Assembly: GCA_000827495.1 (NCBI GenBank)
Contig: KN817550.1
Location: forward strand, 249,928-313,927
Direction: 5' to 3'
DNA from: Hypholoma sublateritium FD-334 SS-4
Lineage: Eukaryota > Basidiomycota > Agaricomycetes > Agaricales > Strophariaceae
Length of the DNA stretch: 64,000 nucleotides
Shown: positions 1-11,086 of the stretch, piece by piece
How positions within the stretch are numbered: the first letter of the stretch is position 1
How the letters are laid out: each line of letters opens with the position of its first letter
Made by a program: the position numbers and the translations under genes
Notes under the pieces: model-generated
What the model was told of the DNA's origin: nothing
Seen by the model: only the letters and a program-made list of their open reading frames with translations
The model's database searches: none

Positions 1-270
1 GGCGGGTGGCGGGGGTTGTGGGCAGGCGGCGCGACGGTGACGTGGCGCCAGTGGCCCGTGCGCAAGGCGGTCCTGCAGCGACAGGCGGGCGGTTGCGAGC
101 GGCGGCGACGACGGCGGAGATGGGCGGCGACGAGGTGGGGGGGGATGGTGGTGGTACGAGAAGAAGGAGCAAATGGGTGTGACGCTGCGCCACGTCACGA
201 TGTGCACGGCCTTCGGCTCAATTGTTGCCGGGTCCCGGGCGTAGGTATGTGTAGCATATTAAACCATTAG
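1..270. other. G-rich low-complexity DNA, no gene
   Basis: The stretch is dominated by GGCGG/GGTGG runs on the plus strand. It resembles in composition the subterminal DNA of the transposon at 1641-11387, but I see no shared unique sequence. The open frames here are by-products of the composition. It may be the edge of another element lying outside the window. Confidence 0.4.
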
Positions 271-278
271 ATATTTAC

Positions 279-363
279 GGTTCTATGGTGTAAGGGTTTG
301 AGCGTCTTTTGAGAATGCTCCCTAAAGCCGGCGTTCGATTCCTGATGGACGCGTTTATTTTTT
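279..363 (+). repeat. tRNA-derived Pol III head (SINE-like or tRNA pseudogene)
   Basis: The sequence shows an A-box-like block (TGGTGTAAGGG, about 286-296) and a B-box-like block (GCGTTCGATTCC, 331-342) at tRNA spacing. A run of six T at 358-363 could serve as a Pol III terminator. The 5' part resembles a fungal tRNA-Gln. The acceptor and T stems pair poorly, so it is not a working tRNA. A palindrome-rich repeat follows directly, which suggests a SINE head rather than a lone pseudogene. Homology was not tested. Confidence 0.4.
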
Positions 364-370
364 CGTGGTA

Positions 371-690
371 TTTCCGCTCAATTCCATGGCAATTCCGTGG
401 AATGGTAAATGATGATTCCGTGGATTCCGTGGAATTCCATGGGAATTCCCAGTACTACGGAAAGAAAAACCTCCATTCCTAGGAATTTCATGGAATTATT
501 CCACGGAATCAGTACTAAATTTCTAATTCCCAGGAATTGCCATGGAATAACATGGAACCTGTATGGAATAAATTACACAATTTGGGTGGTATACCACCAA
601 GCTCAAAAAAATTATTGATTCCATGGAATTCCATGGAATTCCCCAGGAATCACCGGAATTCCATGGAATTCCTACGGACTAGGTGGGGGG
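371..690. repeat. Array of GGAATTCC / CCATGG palindromes
   Basis: This AT-rich block repeats short self-complementary words such as ATTCCATGGAATTCC and ATTCCGTGGAATT many times, on both strands equally. Open frames through it read as M-E-F/G-I-P repeats and are not genes. It ends where the truncated caspase-like gene begins, so it probably belongs to the insertion that removed the 3' end of that gene. Confidence 0.6.
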
Positions 691-704
691 ATGCGAAGTA
701 CTCA

Positions 705-1460
705 GGCAGTTCGATACCACGGAAGGCAGTGGTCTCGTTCCCGGTCTGCGTTCGCGTACCAGAGCCAGAGTGGCAGCAATCTAAAATCACAGTCTTTTCC
801 AAAACATTGTGAGTGAGTGTTCTCGACGATGCATGATGACGAGAAATCACGTACAATTTTATCCGATTTTCTTTGCGCAATATTGGCGAGAATGTTGGAT
901 AGTTTGAGATCAAAAATGCCTTGTCCGCGATTATCCTTCGAGCCTTTCAGAACAAAATCGTGAGGAAGGAGCATCTGGATTGTCCCATTCTTGCTACTGG
1001 TGTCCCAATTGGAAATGGGTGATCTTGCCTGGCTGCCATGACCAGCAAAATATATAAGGATATGATCCTCTGCGGTGATGCTAGGATTCTCAGCCAGATA
1101 CCTGACGGCCTGCACTATCGCATCCTTCGTTGCCTCTTGGTCGCGAAGATTGACAATGCGATTCATTGCCACACCGACTCTCGACACAAGAAACTGGTGA
1201 ACGGCATCCGCATCGGCAACAGCACCATTGAGATTAGGGATGTCATAATCTTTGTATTCATTTATCCCAATGACAACCGCGAATACAGACGGAAGATGGC
1301 CTGATACGGCAACAGAGAGCGATGAGGTGAGCTGCGTGGGGTCAGGTTCGGTTCGGTTGTCCGGGGCATCGTTCTGGGGGCGCGTGCCTCTGCAAAAGCG
1401 ATTATTAGGCTGCAAGTACTGGAACATGTTCTTGAGGTACCCAAGGAAGGGGGCAGGCAT
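705..1460 (-). pseudogene. Caspase-like (peptidase C14) gene, C-terminal half missing
   Basis: Exon 1 (1460-855) and the start of exon 2 (793 downwards) join across a GTACGT..AAG intron. They give an N-terminal proline-rich leader and a caspase p20-like fold. The catalytic pair is visible: His in YFAGHGSQ and Cys in ILDCCHSGSGT, together with the early strand VFAVVIGINEY. Family members continue well beyond RGIELP with a p10-like part. Here the frame runs into the palindromic repeat at about 690-710, so that part is absent. A weak TATA-like stretch lies at 1522-1529, and the KDZ transposon is inserted 181 bp upstream of the ATG. In agaricomycetes such proteins often belong to large, fast-changing families. 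It may be a dead copy or, less likely, express a p20-only protein. Confidence 0.75.
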
Positions 1461-1632
1461 TGCGCGGCTAAGAGAGGGGATGTGTTGGTAGCTTATGACT
1501 CGGCCTGAGGCTTGAAGGGTGTATATAAATGGGGGACTGGGAAGGGATAAAATGTGGTGATCATACTTCAAAGCTTCATATAGCAAGTTGCGACACTTTA
1601 AGCTTTAAGATTAGCTAAATAAATCGCCTTTA

Positions 1633-1640
1633 CATTCTAC
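1633..1640. repeat. Left 8-bp target-site duplication (CATTCTAC)
   Basis: CATTCTAC directly precedes the left inverted repeat. The same octamer directly follows the right one at 11388-11395. An exact direct duplication at the ends of a perfect inverted repeat marks a transposition event. Confidence 0.9.
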
Positions 1641-1941
1641 CACCTCGTCATCACAACATCACACGCTAAATAGAATGTGACGTGTACGTGGTAACGCATG
1701 CTAGATAGCATCATTAGCGCTAATTCCACACACTGTCAATAAAGTGGTGAATAACTACAGAAAGCTTCAAAAACACTAAGTCCCTCCGGCGCCTGGGCGT
1801 GCCGTGGGCCCCATCACTGCCGCCATCGCCCATCAGCGGCCTTCCCCCGCCGCTGCCTCTTCCTTCCCACCACCATGTCCTCCCCTCCCGCCATCGTCGT
1901 TTACTCGCCGTCGTCGTCGTTTGCCCGCCCCCGCCGCCGCC
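1641..1941 (+). repeat. Left terminal inverted repeat (301 bp)
   Basis: It begins CACCTCGTCATCACAACATC and matches the reverse complement of 11087-11387 without a mismatch that I can find. The match ends inside a CCG-triplet run at 1941. The inner third is C-rich. Confidence 0.92.
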
Positions 1942-3002
1942 GCCGCCACTGCCACTAACACCATCCTTTTCCCCCGCCGCCATCTCGTTCGCCCGCCGCC
2001 ATCTCGCCCGCCCGCCGCCGCCGCTCGCCCGCTGTCTCGATCGCCCTTCGTCGTCGATTGCGCCCGCCTTCGTCGTTCGCACCCGCCGTCGTTTACCCGC
2101 CGTCGCTTGGCCGCCGTTGCTGGCTCTCTTCGCCATCGCCGCTCACCTCCAGCGACGCCGCTTGTGAGGAGCCCGTCGCCGCCGACACCTTCCTCACTGT
2201 TGACGTGTCCTTGCTGTTGTGGCGTCCCCGTCATGTCGCCACCGTCCCCGCCCGGTTCCACCCTTGCTAACAGAATGCCGCTGTGGCCTTCGTGCCTGTA
2301 CCGCGGCTTCCATTACCAACCGCCCACCGACACGGGTCTCCTCCGCCGTCGCTACGTGAGCAGGCTACGGTATCCGGGTGCCCGCGTTGTCAGGTCCCCA
2401 TGTCTGTGTTCGCTTGCGCCATCACGCCATGGCGCGATCACATATGCCACACCTCGGGTACGTCGTTACGCGTTGTCAAATCGGCGACATTTCTCTGACC
2501 AGCTCCTGTCACTCGTGTCTCGTAGTGTGAACGGCCGAACTCCTGCCTCTGTCTTTGTCCCTTCTCGCCATCTCATTCCGCCTCCCTGCCTCCGCCTCGC
2601 CGTCTGCGGTTCCCTGCGGCCCCACGCACATTTCCGCCTTACACAGCCCGCTAGTGCCTCCATTATACTTTCCAACACGGATAAAAATAGCTATCGCCCC
2701 ACTTGTGCGACGTAGGACCGCCTGTTTGGTTTGGCGCACACTAATCTCTTACGTTGACTTTAGATCAGTAGATAGTATCCTTGTAGTAGTAGTATAATAC
2801 ATTTTCAAGTTATCTGTTACTCTTAACGCGCAGAGTCACGGTGTATATAGTGTAAACGATGGGTGTTGATGTATTTTTGTAACAGTTAGCTGCCGATGCG
2901 GTGATGGGATAGCCGATGCTGCTGTTTCATGATGTAAGTGGTGTGGCCTGTTGCCTCTGCCTCGCCAAATCCTCGAGGATACATCATGTAGTTATTCTTA
3001 AG
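1942..3002. repeat. C-rich left subterminal region and 5' leader of the transposase gene
   Basis: About 1942-2650 is C-rich with CCG/CGC triplets and long false frames on both strands. From about 2650 the composition becomes normal. No gene is seen. A TATATAA box at 3004-3010 follows and probably starts transcription of the transposase gene. Confidence 0.6.
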
Positions 3003-3052
3003 CTATATAACATTGAGTAGACTGTTAAATGGTATGCTATTCTACACTATCC

Positions 3053-6000
3053 ATGCCATCCACAGGTCGAAAGGGTGGACTTTCGCGTTCTGTTAAAGCA
3101 AGCGGTAATCACGGACCTTATTCAAGGATCGCTGTTCCGGAGACCCGGCGATTGGGCCCTAAAGCCCTGGAAAAGGCTTGGCATGAGGGACAGCAGCGCC
3201 TTCAGCAAGAGTTGTCAGGTGAGCCAGGAGCCTCCGACTCATCTACATCGTAACATAAGTATCTGATGTGATTGCCAGGACTTGGCGAACAGTCAATCAG
3301 TGCCATCCATGACATGCGTGGTGTCGATGTCACTGAATTAGCAGATGAGATGATCACTATCACTGACTCGGATCCCAATGGCATGGACTGGGAGGATTTG
3401 CCTGTGCCGGAACAACTGCAAGATGAACATGAAACATTTGCCCATGCGGCGAGGGACCTCATGGATGAACGGTTAGTAACGACACTGCAGGCTCTAGAGA
3501 TGACAGGGAACATAATGCTATTCAACACAGGTACCGTGGGCGCGCCTATCGCGATGGGCGAACATGGCGGCAGCGCACAGAACGCCTTCTCGCCAACTGG
3601 GAGCCCCGGATTGAGGAGATGCTGGATGCGTATCTCATCTGGAAGTACACTGACAGCCGGAGCGCAGGCACCTCCACGGCAACACCCTGCACTCCCACTC
3701 CCACTCCAGGCACTCCATTTGGAGCATCGGAATCAACCCCAGGCACACCACGAGATACCCCCGAACTGATGGCTAAATCGGAAAGCTATGACTTTGTGAT
3801 TGAAATCCTTGATCTCTACACACTGAAAGCGTTCGATGAAATCCCGCGCCGTGAAGACTCAAAGTCAGTGGCAGAAGCATTGATGATGAAGGGGTATATT
3901 GGAAATACACCTGAAAATCCAACCCTTGCGCTGTCCGTCAAAACTCTCCAGCTATTTCGTCAGATTCGCCTGCGCAAACCATCATTTAGCATTGAAGCAT
4001 TTACCCGCGTGCTATGTGATCTTTACAATGTACGTGAATCCGCATCTCTGGTAGCCTCTAAATTTATCATCGCTCCAAAGGCACCATATCGGCGGCGCTA
4101 TCGTTCGGCGCTGTCAAATGCATTCGACATCTACCTGACATTGATCCGTCGTGTTGACGCTCGCGTAGCCGATGCGCTAGGCAGAACAGGTCCTAACTGG
4201 CGTGTTCTGAATGCATGTCCTGCGTGCTCCTACGAAGTGAGCAGGAGTTCCTTGAATCTGCGAGGTAATGTGACTAATATTAGTATTGTTCAGCTCTGCA
4301 ACGAACCGCCACTCATATTCAAGCGCATGTTTGCAATGGACGCCAATTTTTCATTGAAAAGAATGACATCAGGGTCTAAAAACGAGGGTGACGTACGGAC
4401 GTTCACTGAAAGTGACTACTACCTCACATTTGAAGAAGTCGACAAGTACGCGGATGAAGTAAAGTCAAGTAAATCCAGACAAATGCCCATGCCTGTTCCC
4501 CACGGTGACGACGAAGAGGAGGGTGCTGACGACATGGCCGATGATGACCTGCCGACTGCCGCTGCCAACAAATCCGGCTGCGCTGTCCGCTGGAAAGCTG
4601 CCGCATCAGATGAGAAAAAGAAAATGTGGTCTATTTTTATGGAGTCAGGGTTATTCGCGTCGGCCTGTCGCCACGGAATGATTCTATGGATAGCAGATCT
4701 TATTCAATCTGGCGAGCTGTATATCCTTGTTCTATTTTCTCACATGTTGATGGCTAACGGAATTTATCTTTAGCGCGAAATTCCCTCTCGCTACTATTGG
4801 AAAGGCACTTGAAGTATTTGACGGCGAGTGGATAATGGGATATGATATTGGCTGTGCATTCACGCAGACCATCCGAAGCAGCAGTCTTGCTCAAAAATTT
4901 GAGGCTCAGAAGTGCCGCTGCTGCGTCAATGCTTTCCATGGCTATTCCCACACGTACGACTGCCAAAAGCAACACCACCCTAACGTCATAGAGGGCATGG
5001 GGCTTGAGGATCTCGAGATCCTGGAGCGTATTTTTAGTTCATCAAACCAGCTGGGTGGACTCACGCGCTACATGACGAGATATCGCCGCCGAGTCTTTAT
5101 TGACCAGTTCTTTCGTAACTGGGACAACGACAAGTACGCAAATCTTGGTACAATGCTTCATAATAACTATGTACAGGCACTGCGCATCATCGAGGAGGAG
5201 GTGCCAGCCTTAGAACATGCCAAGGAGACCCTGAATATTAGCGAAGGGTCTCTCGAGCAATGGCACATTGAAGAGGTTGAATACTTCCGTAATTTGGGCA
5301 AGGAACCCGAACATAATATACACCAGACTGCGTATGTTGAAGCCCTTCGAGATTACCGTGAAATTTGGTACTTATCTCCTTTTTTTGTCTTTACGCTATC
5401 CTAACGTTTATTTCTTCTATGTTAGCGCCAAATATGAAATGGCTTCAGACCAGTTCATTCTCACTGTCCCTGCTGAGGCCGCATCTTCAACGTACAGCCA
5501 AGAGCTCTCACAGACACGTAAAGCAGAGTCCTCACGCCGATATCTAGCCGAGAAACGAGATCAAATTCTATTGGAGATCACGTCCCTGGAACTCGCGCTT
5601 AACATAGAAGTTCGGTGGACTCCAGCAATGACTGAGTATCAAGAAGCATTAGAGTACACAGCGACTCGGGACTATCACAAAGCGCTTGACAAGCTCCAGA
5701 AACTTGTGGTACAGCGGCTCTTTGAGCTTCATAAACTGAATCTCAACTTTACCGGTGCGCAATCTATTTATGTCATTTATTCTATTTATATGCGAACTAT
5801 TTTAATAATCTACTGATCGACGAATGTCAGGTTATAAAATGCGCACCCATATTGCCAAGGCACTACAAGCACGGTGCAAGGCCATACGAAATGCAGTCAA
5901 TAAATATAATGCTGCTGCGGTGAAGCTCAACCCTCCAAAACCTACCTTAGATTGGTCACGAGTCTCCCATTACTCGTTCTTGGAGGAGTTTGACCTTCTT

Positions 6001-6528
6001 CGAGGCTCACGCCAAGATATTGCACACCATCGTTGGACAGAGTTGGCGGTTCGAGAGACTATGAAGCAAGATTTGCGGATAAAGCGGGCCCACGAAGAAA
6101 TCGCACGATGCAATGTGGAGATACGTCGCGTGCATACCTCAATCTTAGACAAGCAAGATGCATTTCAGCGCTGCCTTCAAGCATTGAAAGCAGAGGGTAG
6201 TCCTCTGTACGGACCAACACTGGAGTTCGTCGAGCTGAGACAGCGTGTCAATAATCAAATTCTTGCAAGGCTTGAGCAGACTTACGAACTATCCGACTTC
6301 AGTGGCAATCAAACACGAGGCATACGAAAGGGGGCAATGGATACTTTGATCGCTGCAGCTGATCCTTTTCCGCCATCCGTTCTATCTGAACGACAAGAGC
6401 GCGACCTCGATGATAGCATTGAAGATGATTATGAGGACGGGGGTGATGGCGAAAATAGTGGGGGCGATATTGGGGGACTGGTAGACTATATTTCAGAGCT
6501 ACCAGTGCGAACTATCACGACTTGGTGA
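3053..6528 (+). CDS. KDZ transposase
   Basis: Six exons (3053-3218, 3279-3471, 3531-4718, 4774-5367, 5426-5754, 5831-6528) join in phase to give 1,055 aa. The protein should cut and join element ends in the nucleus. Landmarks typical of the family appear in order: a basic start, a WED-type acidic segment, YRGRAYRDGRTWRQRTE, a CPAC cysteine motif, MDANFSLKR (candidate catalytic Asp), CRHGMILWIADL, MGYDIGCAF (second candidate Asp), then HGYSH..CQ..H and GLEDLEILER, followed by helical, coiled-coil-like C-terminal parts and an acidic tail. The start at 3053 is preferred because the TATATAA box at 3004-3010 is too close to the earlier in-frame ATG at 3029. The stop overlaps a possible GTGAGT donor, so a longer form cannot be excluded. 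No stop or frameshift breaks the gene. Confidence 0.92.
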
Positions 6529-6679
6529 GTATCTATATATAATATGACAAGTTATCACTACACTTACCCGTCACCGAAGAACAATATCTATTGTCTTTGA
6601 ACTTGTAGCTGGGAACGCTCTTCTATATTCAGTGAACTCTTTTGTTTCTATTTAGTAATAGTGCGGAATTAGAAGACAC

Positions 6680-8134
6680 ATGTTACACACGATGTACTGT
6701 CATGAGGCGCTTCTTTCCTCTAAAATAACTGCGCAGTGGGCAATCACCGTCACCCCATCTGTTCTGCATCTATTGTCAGCGTCGTTTCCATTCTCTATCG
6801 GGATGTCCCTCTCATTCTCCTATGCTGTATTGGGAGGAGATCATCCTGGTGTAACACACAAGCAGTGAGTATACATATACATTACTTCAAGCTAAAAACA
6901 CTTATCGGATTTGTAAACGTGGATCGGGCACGTCTGTAGCCCATTCATTGCATCTGGAAGGGATAAGCCAGCATTCCCCTTAGTAGTCCAGTGTACTGGA
7001 GCAGACGATGCATTCAAAATCATGAAACTTCAGCCGGTGGTCGAGCTCCTTGTAGCCAATCAAAGCCTGTCGCGCAAATCAATCGCGCATGAACTTCTGA
7101 CTTCAGAAGCGTTCCTTGCACTCAATCTGCATGGTTCCGGTGAAGGAAAGTATCATGTTGTCTACTATGGCCACCGCATTGGTATTTTTATGACAGGGTG
7201 AGTTGGTACATACTTATTTACTGGGTGCCACATCATATTGATGGTCTCCACTCCACAGGGCCCAGGCAAAGAACGCAATCAATGGGTCCCCATTTCAGGG
7301 ATTGAAGACGTTCACTACATTTGCGGCCGCACTTGCTTGCATGATTCTGAGAGGTCAGGCAACGGTTGAAGAGCTTGATGAAGCTCTTGGTGTGTTCTTT
7401 ACCTCTTTTCCTGAGGACGTTCTAGTAATGTGTTTCAGCTAATGTTAGCCTCGAAGAAGGGAGCAGCGGACATACCAGCACCCAGCCGTCTGCTTCTAAT
7501 ACCTCGGATATTAGGAATCTCGACGTCACACCCACTTCCAATCACACACAAGGGTCCCGACACTCTCACACGTCTGCTTCTTATACTCGAAGTCAACCAT
7601 CCCCAAACGCGAGTCGAGCCCCACAAACCCCGCCACGTACAACTTTCGACCACTCGATGACAGTCCCCTCTCCGTTGCGTGGATCTTCAAGCACGCCAAG
7701 GGTGTTCAACCGCATGCCGCGTGCTGTACCCCCTATGAGAGATCAACAAGGTACTCACACTGCAGGCCCAAGCCACATGATTGGTGAGTATCAGCACATT
7801 GTCGATTAAAACAGAGGCGCTCACCATTAGTCCAGCTCAAAACCTTCCTCCGGGTGCTGTCCACCACTATGTGCGCTCTCTGCAGGGCATTGAGAGCACA
7901 ATTTACGTTCAGGACGTACTCCCTGTACAAAGCCAGCCGCACCGTGAAGAACATGGATTTGGCCCTTTTTTATCGTCCTTCTTACACGCCTTCGGATACA
8001 CCGATCATGCCGCTGCAAGCATTATGGAAGCAGTAAACTCGTCGCCATCTCGCGATGTGTGCATACAGCAGCTTTCTATCTGCGGACTGTCTGTCCTCGA
8101 AGCAGAGTGGATCTATAACAATGTGTATCGTTAG
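6680..8134 (+). CDS. Transposon accessory protein with RNase H1 N-terminal/viroplasmin-like domain
   Basis: Proposed exons are 6680-6864, 6940-7197, 7259-7389, 7439 to 7750 or 7783, and 7815-8134, giving 401 or 412 aa. Residues across exons 2-3 contain YYGHRIGIFMTG, then NAINGSPFQGLKTFTTF. This matches the pattern of the small Cauli_VI/RNase H1 N-terminal domain, which binds RNA-DNA hybrid or dsRNA in known proteins. A Ser/Thr/Pro-rich linker follows. The C-terminal block begins about NLPPGAVHHYVRSLQG and ends EAEWIYNNVYR; I do not recognise it. No RNase H catalytic domain is seen. The gene lies 151 bp after the transposase in the same direction. The function in transposition is unknown. Exon 1 and the last splice are the least certain parts. 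Confidence 0.65.
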
Positions 8135-8288
8135 TTATTCGGCGGCTCAATGTGCATACCACTCACCTATTGCATCAATAAAGTGTTTCATGAGAGGCTA
8201 TTACTGCAGTTCAACCACACGTGATATTTTGGTAAGGTTTCCGACCCTTCTCCTCCCCTGAATTCTCCCTAGCCACGTCGCATTTTCT

Positions 8289-10043
8289 ATGGCAAAAAAA
8301 GCATCGCACCGCAAGAAGGACTCTCTGGTTGAGAGGCACAAGTCGGCCTCCCGAAAATTGAAGACTTCGCTCACTCGAAGACGCTGGCGCACAGTAAAAG
8401 CGAAACCTGTATATCGTCTCACCAACCTTCAGAAAGCCCAACTGCAAGCAGTGCGCAAGCAGCGAAAGAAAGACCTCAACGAAGCTCTTTCCAACGCTCG
8501 CGGGCGTATCTGGGATGATGCAAAGCAGCTGCGTGAGCAGTTTGGTACTCACACCGAACAATATTATTATGAACAGATTCTGCAAACTGGCCGCCTTGCA
8601 AAGACTAGGCGCAAGGTCAGTCGCTGGAATGCCTACCTCCACGCCGAAGTGAAGCGCATAAATGAAGGTTCGTGTATCTATTAATTATGCGTCTACTTCA
8701 GACATCACTAACAACTCTACTAAGGTCTAGAGCCTGGACAGCGCAGGAAAGCTACCCAACTCATGGGTGAAATTTCACACCGTTGGAACATGATGTCTCT
8801 CGACGAGCAGAAGACCATCACCGAGCCTCTTATCAGCGAGGTCGAAGAGATTCGCGAGATGAAGAAGCTCTCAACACATAATGTGCCTATCGAGGCCTTT
8901 GGTGATGCGAGTCAGTCTCTCATGCAGCTGGAGAAAGAAGTACGTGTTCCTCATACATAAGCTATCCTCAACGCCGTGCTAATATTTTTTCAAATGTAGA
9001 TTCACAGTCTGCATGCTCGCACGAGCACCGAGGTGATTTTAATCGCCGTACGATCCAATCTTGATGCATACCTACGACCATTCACCATCTCCACGAGCCA
9101 GCGTGGTGAAGACTTCATCAGAATGGCAACAAACGGCGAGCTCAGTGCTCTTGCTATGCAATATGAGGCATATTGTGTTGCCGGTGTCAAAGGTACGTCT
9201 GACATCTACTTTATTTTTTGGTTTTGGCTGAGTATTGTCGTCTATTATAGGTGTTGTCAACAACTACGTACAAGATCTCTTGGAAATTAAGAAGAAAACA
9301 GCGGCAGTGATCACCCAGAAGCTTAGTAAGTGGTTGCTTTCCATAATCCTATATTCCTGTTACTAACAATCTGTTTACTAGGGGAAAGCGCTCAAACGAA
9401 GATCAGTAGAATGATCTACACTAACTTCGACGATGCAATCACCGCCAAGCATGGTATTGTCATCGAAGGGTGGCCGCCTGGGATCAAATTCTGCAGTCCA
9501 AGCGACCTCAAGAGCCGCAACGAGGTCAAGGTACTGTACCATGCTTGGGAGTCAGGAACTGCCAAGTTCCGCCTCCTAAGCACGGCCGAGTGGAAAAGGT
9601 GGTCTGAGGACCGCTTCAGCACCTTGTCTAACCCTATGGTTGCGCAGGAGCCTATGGACGGCGACGCCGGTGGTGCGCCAGCACTGTCCCTGCCATCTAA
9701 TCGCGCCGAGACGGATATAGCGCCGCAAACAACTGGCGGAGCCGCCAGTGGCTCTGATCAAAATCCTGTACCTGACGGCAATCCGGTTCCAGAACAGCCG
9801 AGCAGTCCATCATCTGACAGTACCTCGTCTGTCGACAAGCGCCCCGCCATCGACTGTCCACCCGATGCTCCGCAGAGCAAGAGGCAGGGCCTCGCCGTCC
9901 TCAACAACTTCGTAAACACCATGTCCGTCACTAGTGCTGATGGAGTGGCAATTGTGACGGAGAGGCGCCAACGCAAACCGCGCAAGGACAAGGGCACCAA
10001 GCGTGGGCCGAATAAGCGCTCGGCTACAAATGCCGCCGCATAG
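8289..10043 (+). CDS. Transposon accessory basic protein with HMG/YABBY-like segment
   Basis: Five exons (8289-8667, 8731-8939, 9000-9192, 9251-9325, 9382-10043) join in phase to give 505 aa. The first 60 residues are very basic (MAKKASHRKKD...). Around residues 110-170, SRWNAYLHAEVKRIN and SHRWNMMSLDEQKTI look like an HMG-box or YABBY-like fold. A conserved-looking block follows (GWPPGIKFCSPSDL, then VKVLYHAWESGTAKFRLLS). The tail is low-complexity and ends in a strong nuclear-localisation type cluster (RRQRKPRKDKGTKRG). DNA binding in the nucleus is likely. Its place inside the transposon, in line with the transposase, suggests a helper in end binding or targeting. That role is inference. 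Two acceptors 6 bp apart (8724 and 8730) both keep the frame. Confidence 0.75.
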
Positions 10044-11086
10044 ACACCGCTTGTTTTTTGCACCCAAATTGACGCGCTCTGTTTTTTCGCTACCTACGTA
10101 CATTAGATACTCTAATACTAAGTGAATGATCTATTACTGCCTTCTGCCATAGCTAAGAGAGTGAGGGGTGCACAAACTTTCAACTACAAGCACTGCAAGA
10201 ACGTATGCATGCAGTTTCGGATGACATCCAAAGACCCCCAACTAAAAATAACGCATCAGTACTCTCATAATATCAAGCTAATTATAGTACACCTCCTACT
10301 GTCATCTCGATGCACTGGGCACTCCTCTCACTATTGGCACTGCTAGCTTACACAAAGGAAGACTTGTATTCTAGTTTTATAAAGAGAGCATTGTCTTCTA
10401 TTACACATACTAATGTACTTTGTAAAGAAAGCAGACAAGAGTCCGCAGGTAAGCACCGTGTCAATTGTCAGGGAACGGGAGCCGGTTGCAAGGCGCAAAG
10501 CGACGGCACGCCGATAGCGCCACCTGAATCTCAGCAGCGGGGGCAGGACCCTGACACGTGAAACACAGCGGAGTCGGGGCGGTGGCAGCGCACCGCCGAT
10601 GGCAGCAGGAATGTTGTCAGGCACATGCGACAGGAGGATGGAGACGGGTGACGGCGGAGGCGAGCGGCAATGGCTGATGTGATGGGCGACGCGGGATATT
10701 CGGCGGCGGTAACGGCGCGGATGGCATCGGCAGCATGCAGTTGCTAACGGCGGGAAGGGGCGGCAGCGGGTGTGCGACGACAGCGCATGACGACAGGCGG
10801 GGAAGTAGTGGGGTGGGCGAACGGCGGCGGCGGGCGAGCGAGACGGCGGCAAGCGAAGGGGGTCGGCGAGCACAGGGCGCCAGCGAGAAAAGGGCGCCGG
10901 CGAGCGAGTGAGACGACGCAGGGGGGCGGGAATGTGGACAGTGGTGGGGGTTGTAGCGGCGGTAGCTAAATGACGACGTAGGACGACGGCGGGCGAACGA
11001 CGGTGGCGGGAGGGGAGGACATGGTGGTGGAGGCCGGCGGCCGGCAGGCGAGACAGCAGCGGGGGGATGAAGGCCACGATGGTGAA
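10044..11086. repeat. 3' region and G-rich right subterminal DNA
   Basis: After the last stop there is about 400 bp of ordinary AT-rich sequence. From about 10470 the strand is G-rich, mirroring the C-rich left end. A 26-bp word at 11005-11030 recurs exactly at 11136-11161 inside the right terminal repeat. No gene is supported; the long minus-strand frames are compositional. Confidence 0.65.

Noticed and set aside
279..352. Functional tRNA gene
   Set aside because: The acceptor and T stems contain several mismatches, so a working cloverleaf is unlikely despite good A- and B-box words.
1720..2715. Long open frames on both strands (proline/arginine-rich or glycine-rich products)
   Set aside because: They lie in the CCG-rich transposon end, are open in several frames at once and have no motifs; the same frames recur in the right inverted repeat.
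3250..3278. Alternative 29-bp first intron of the transposase
   Set aside because: The phase does not fit; the CAG|GTGAGC donor at 3219 gives a normal 60-bp intron and the correct frame.
4266..4294. Possible 29-bp intron (GTAATG..TTCAG) in the transposase
   Set aside because: Removing 29 bp would break the frame, which otherwise stays open into the conserved MDANFSLKR block.
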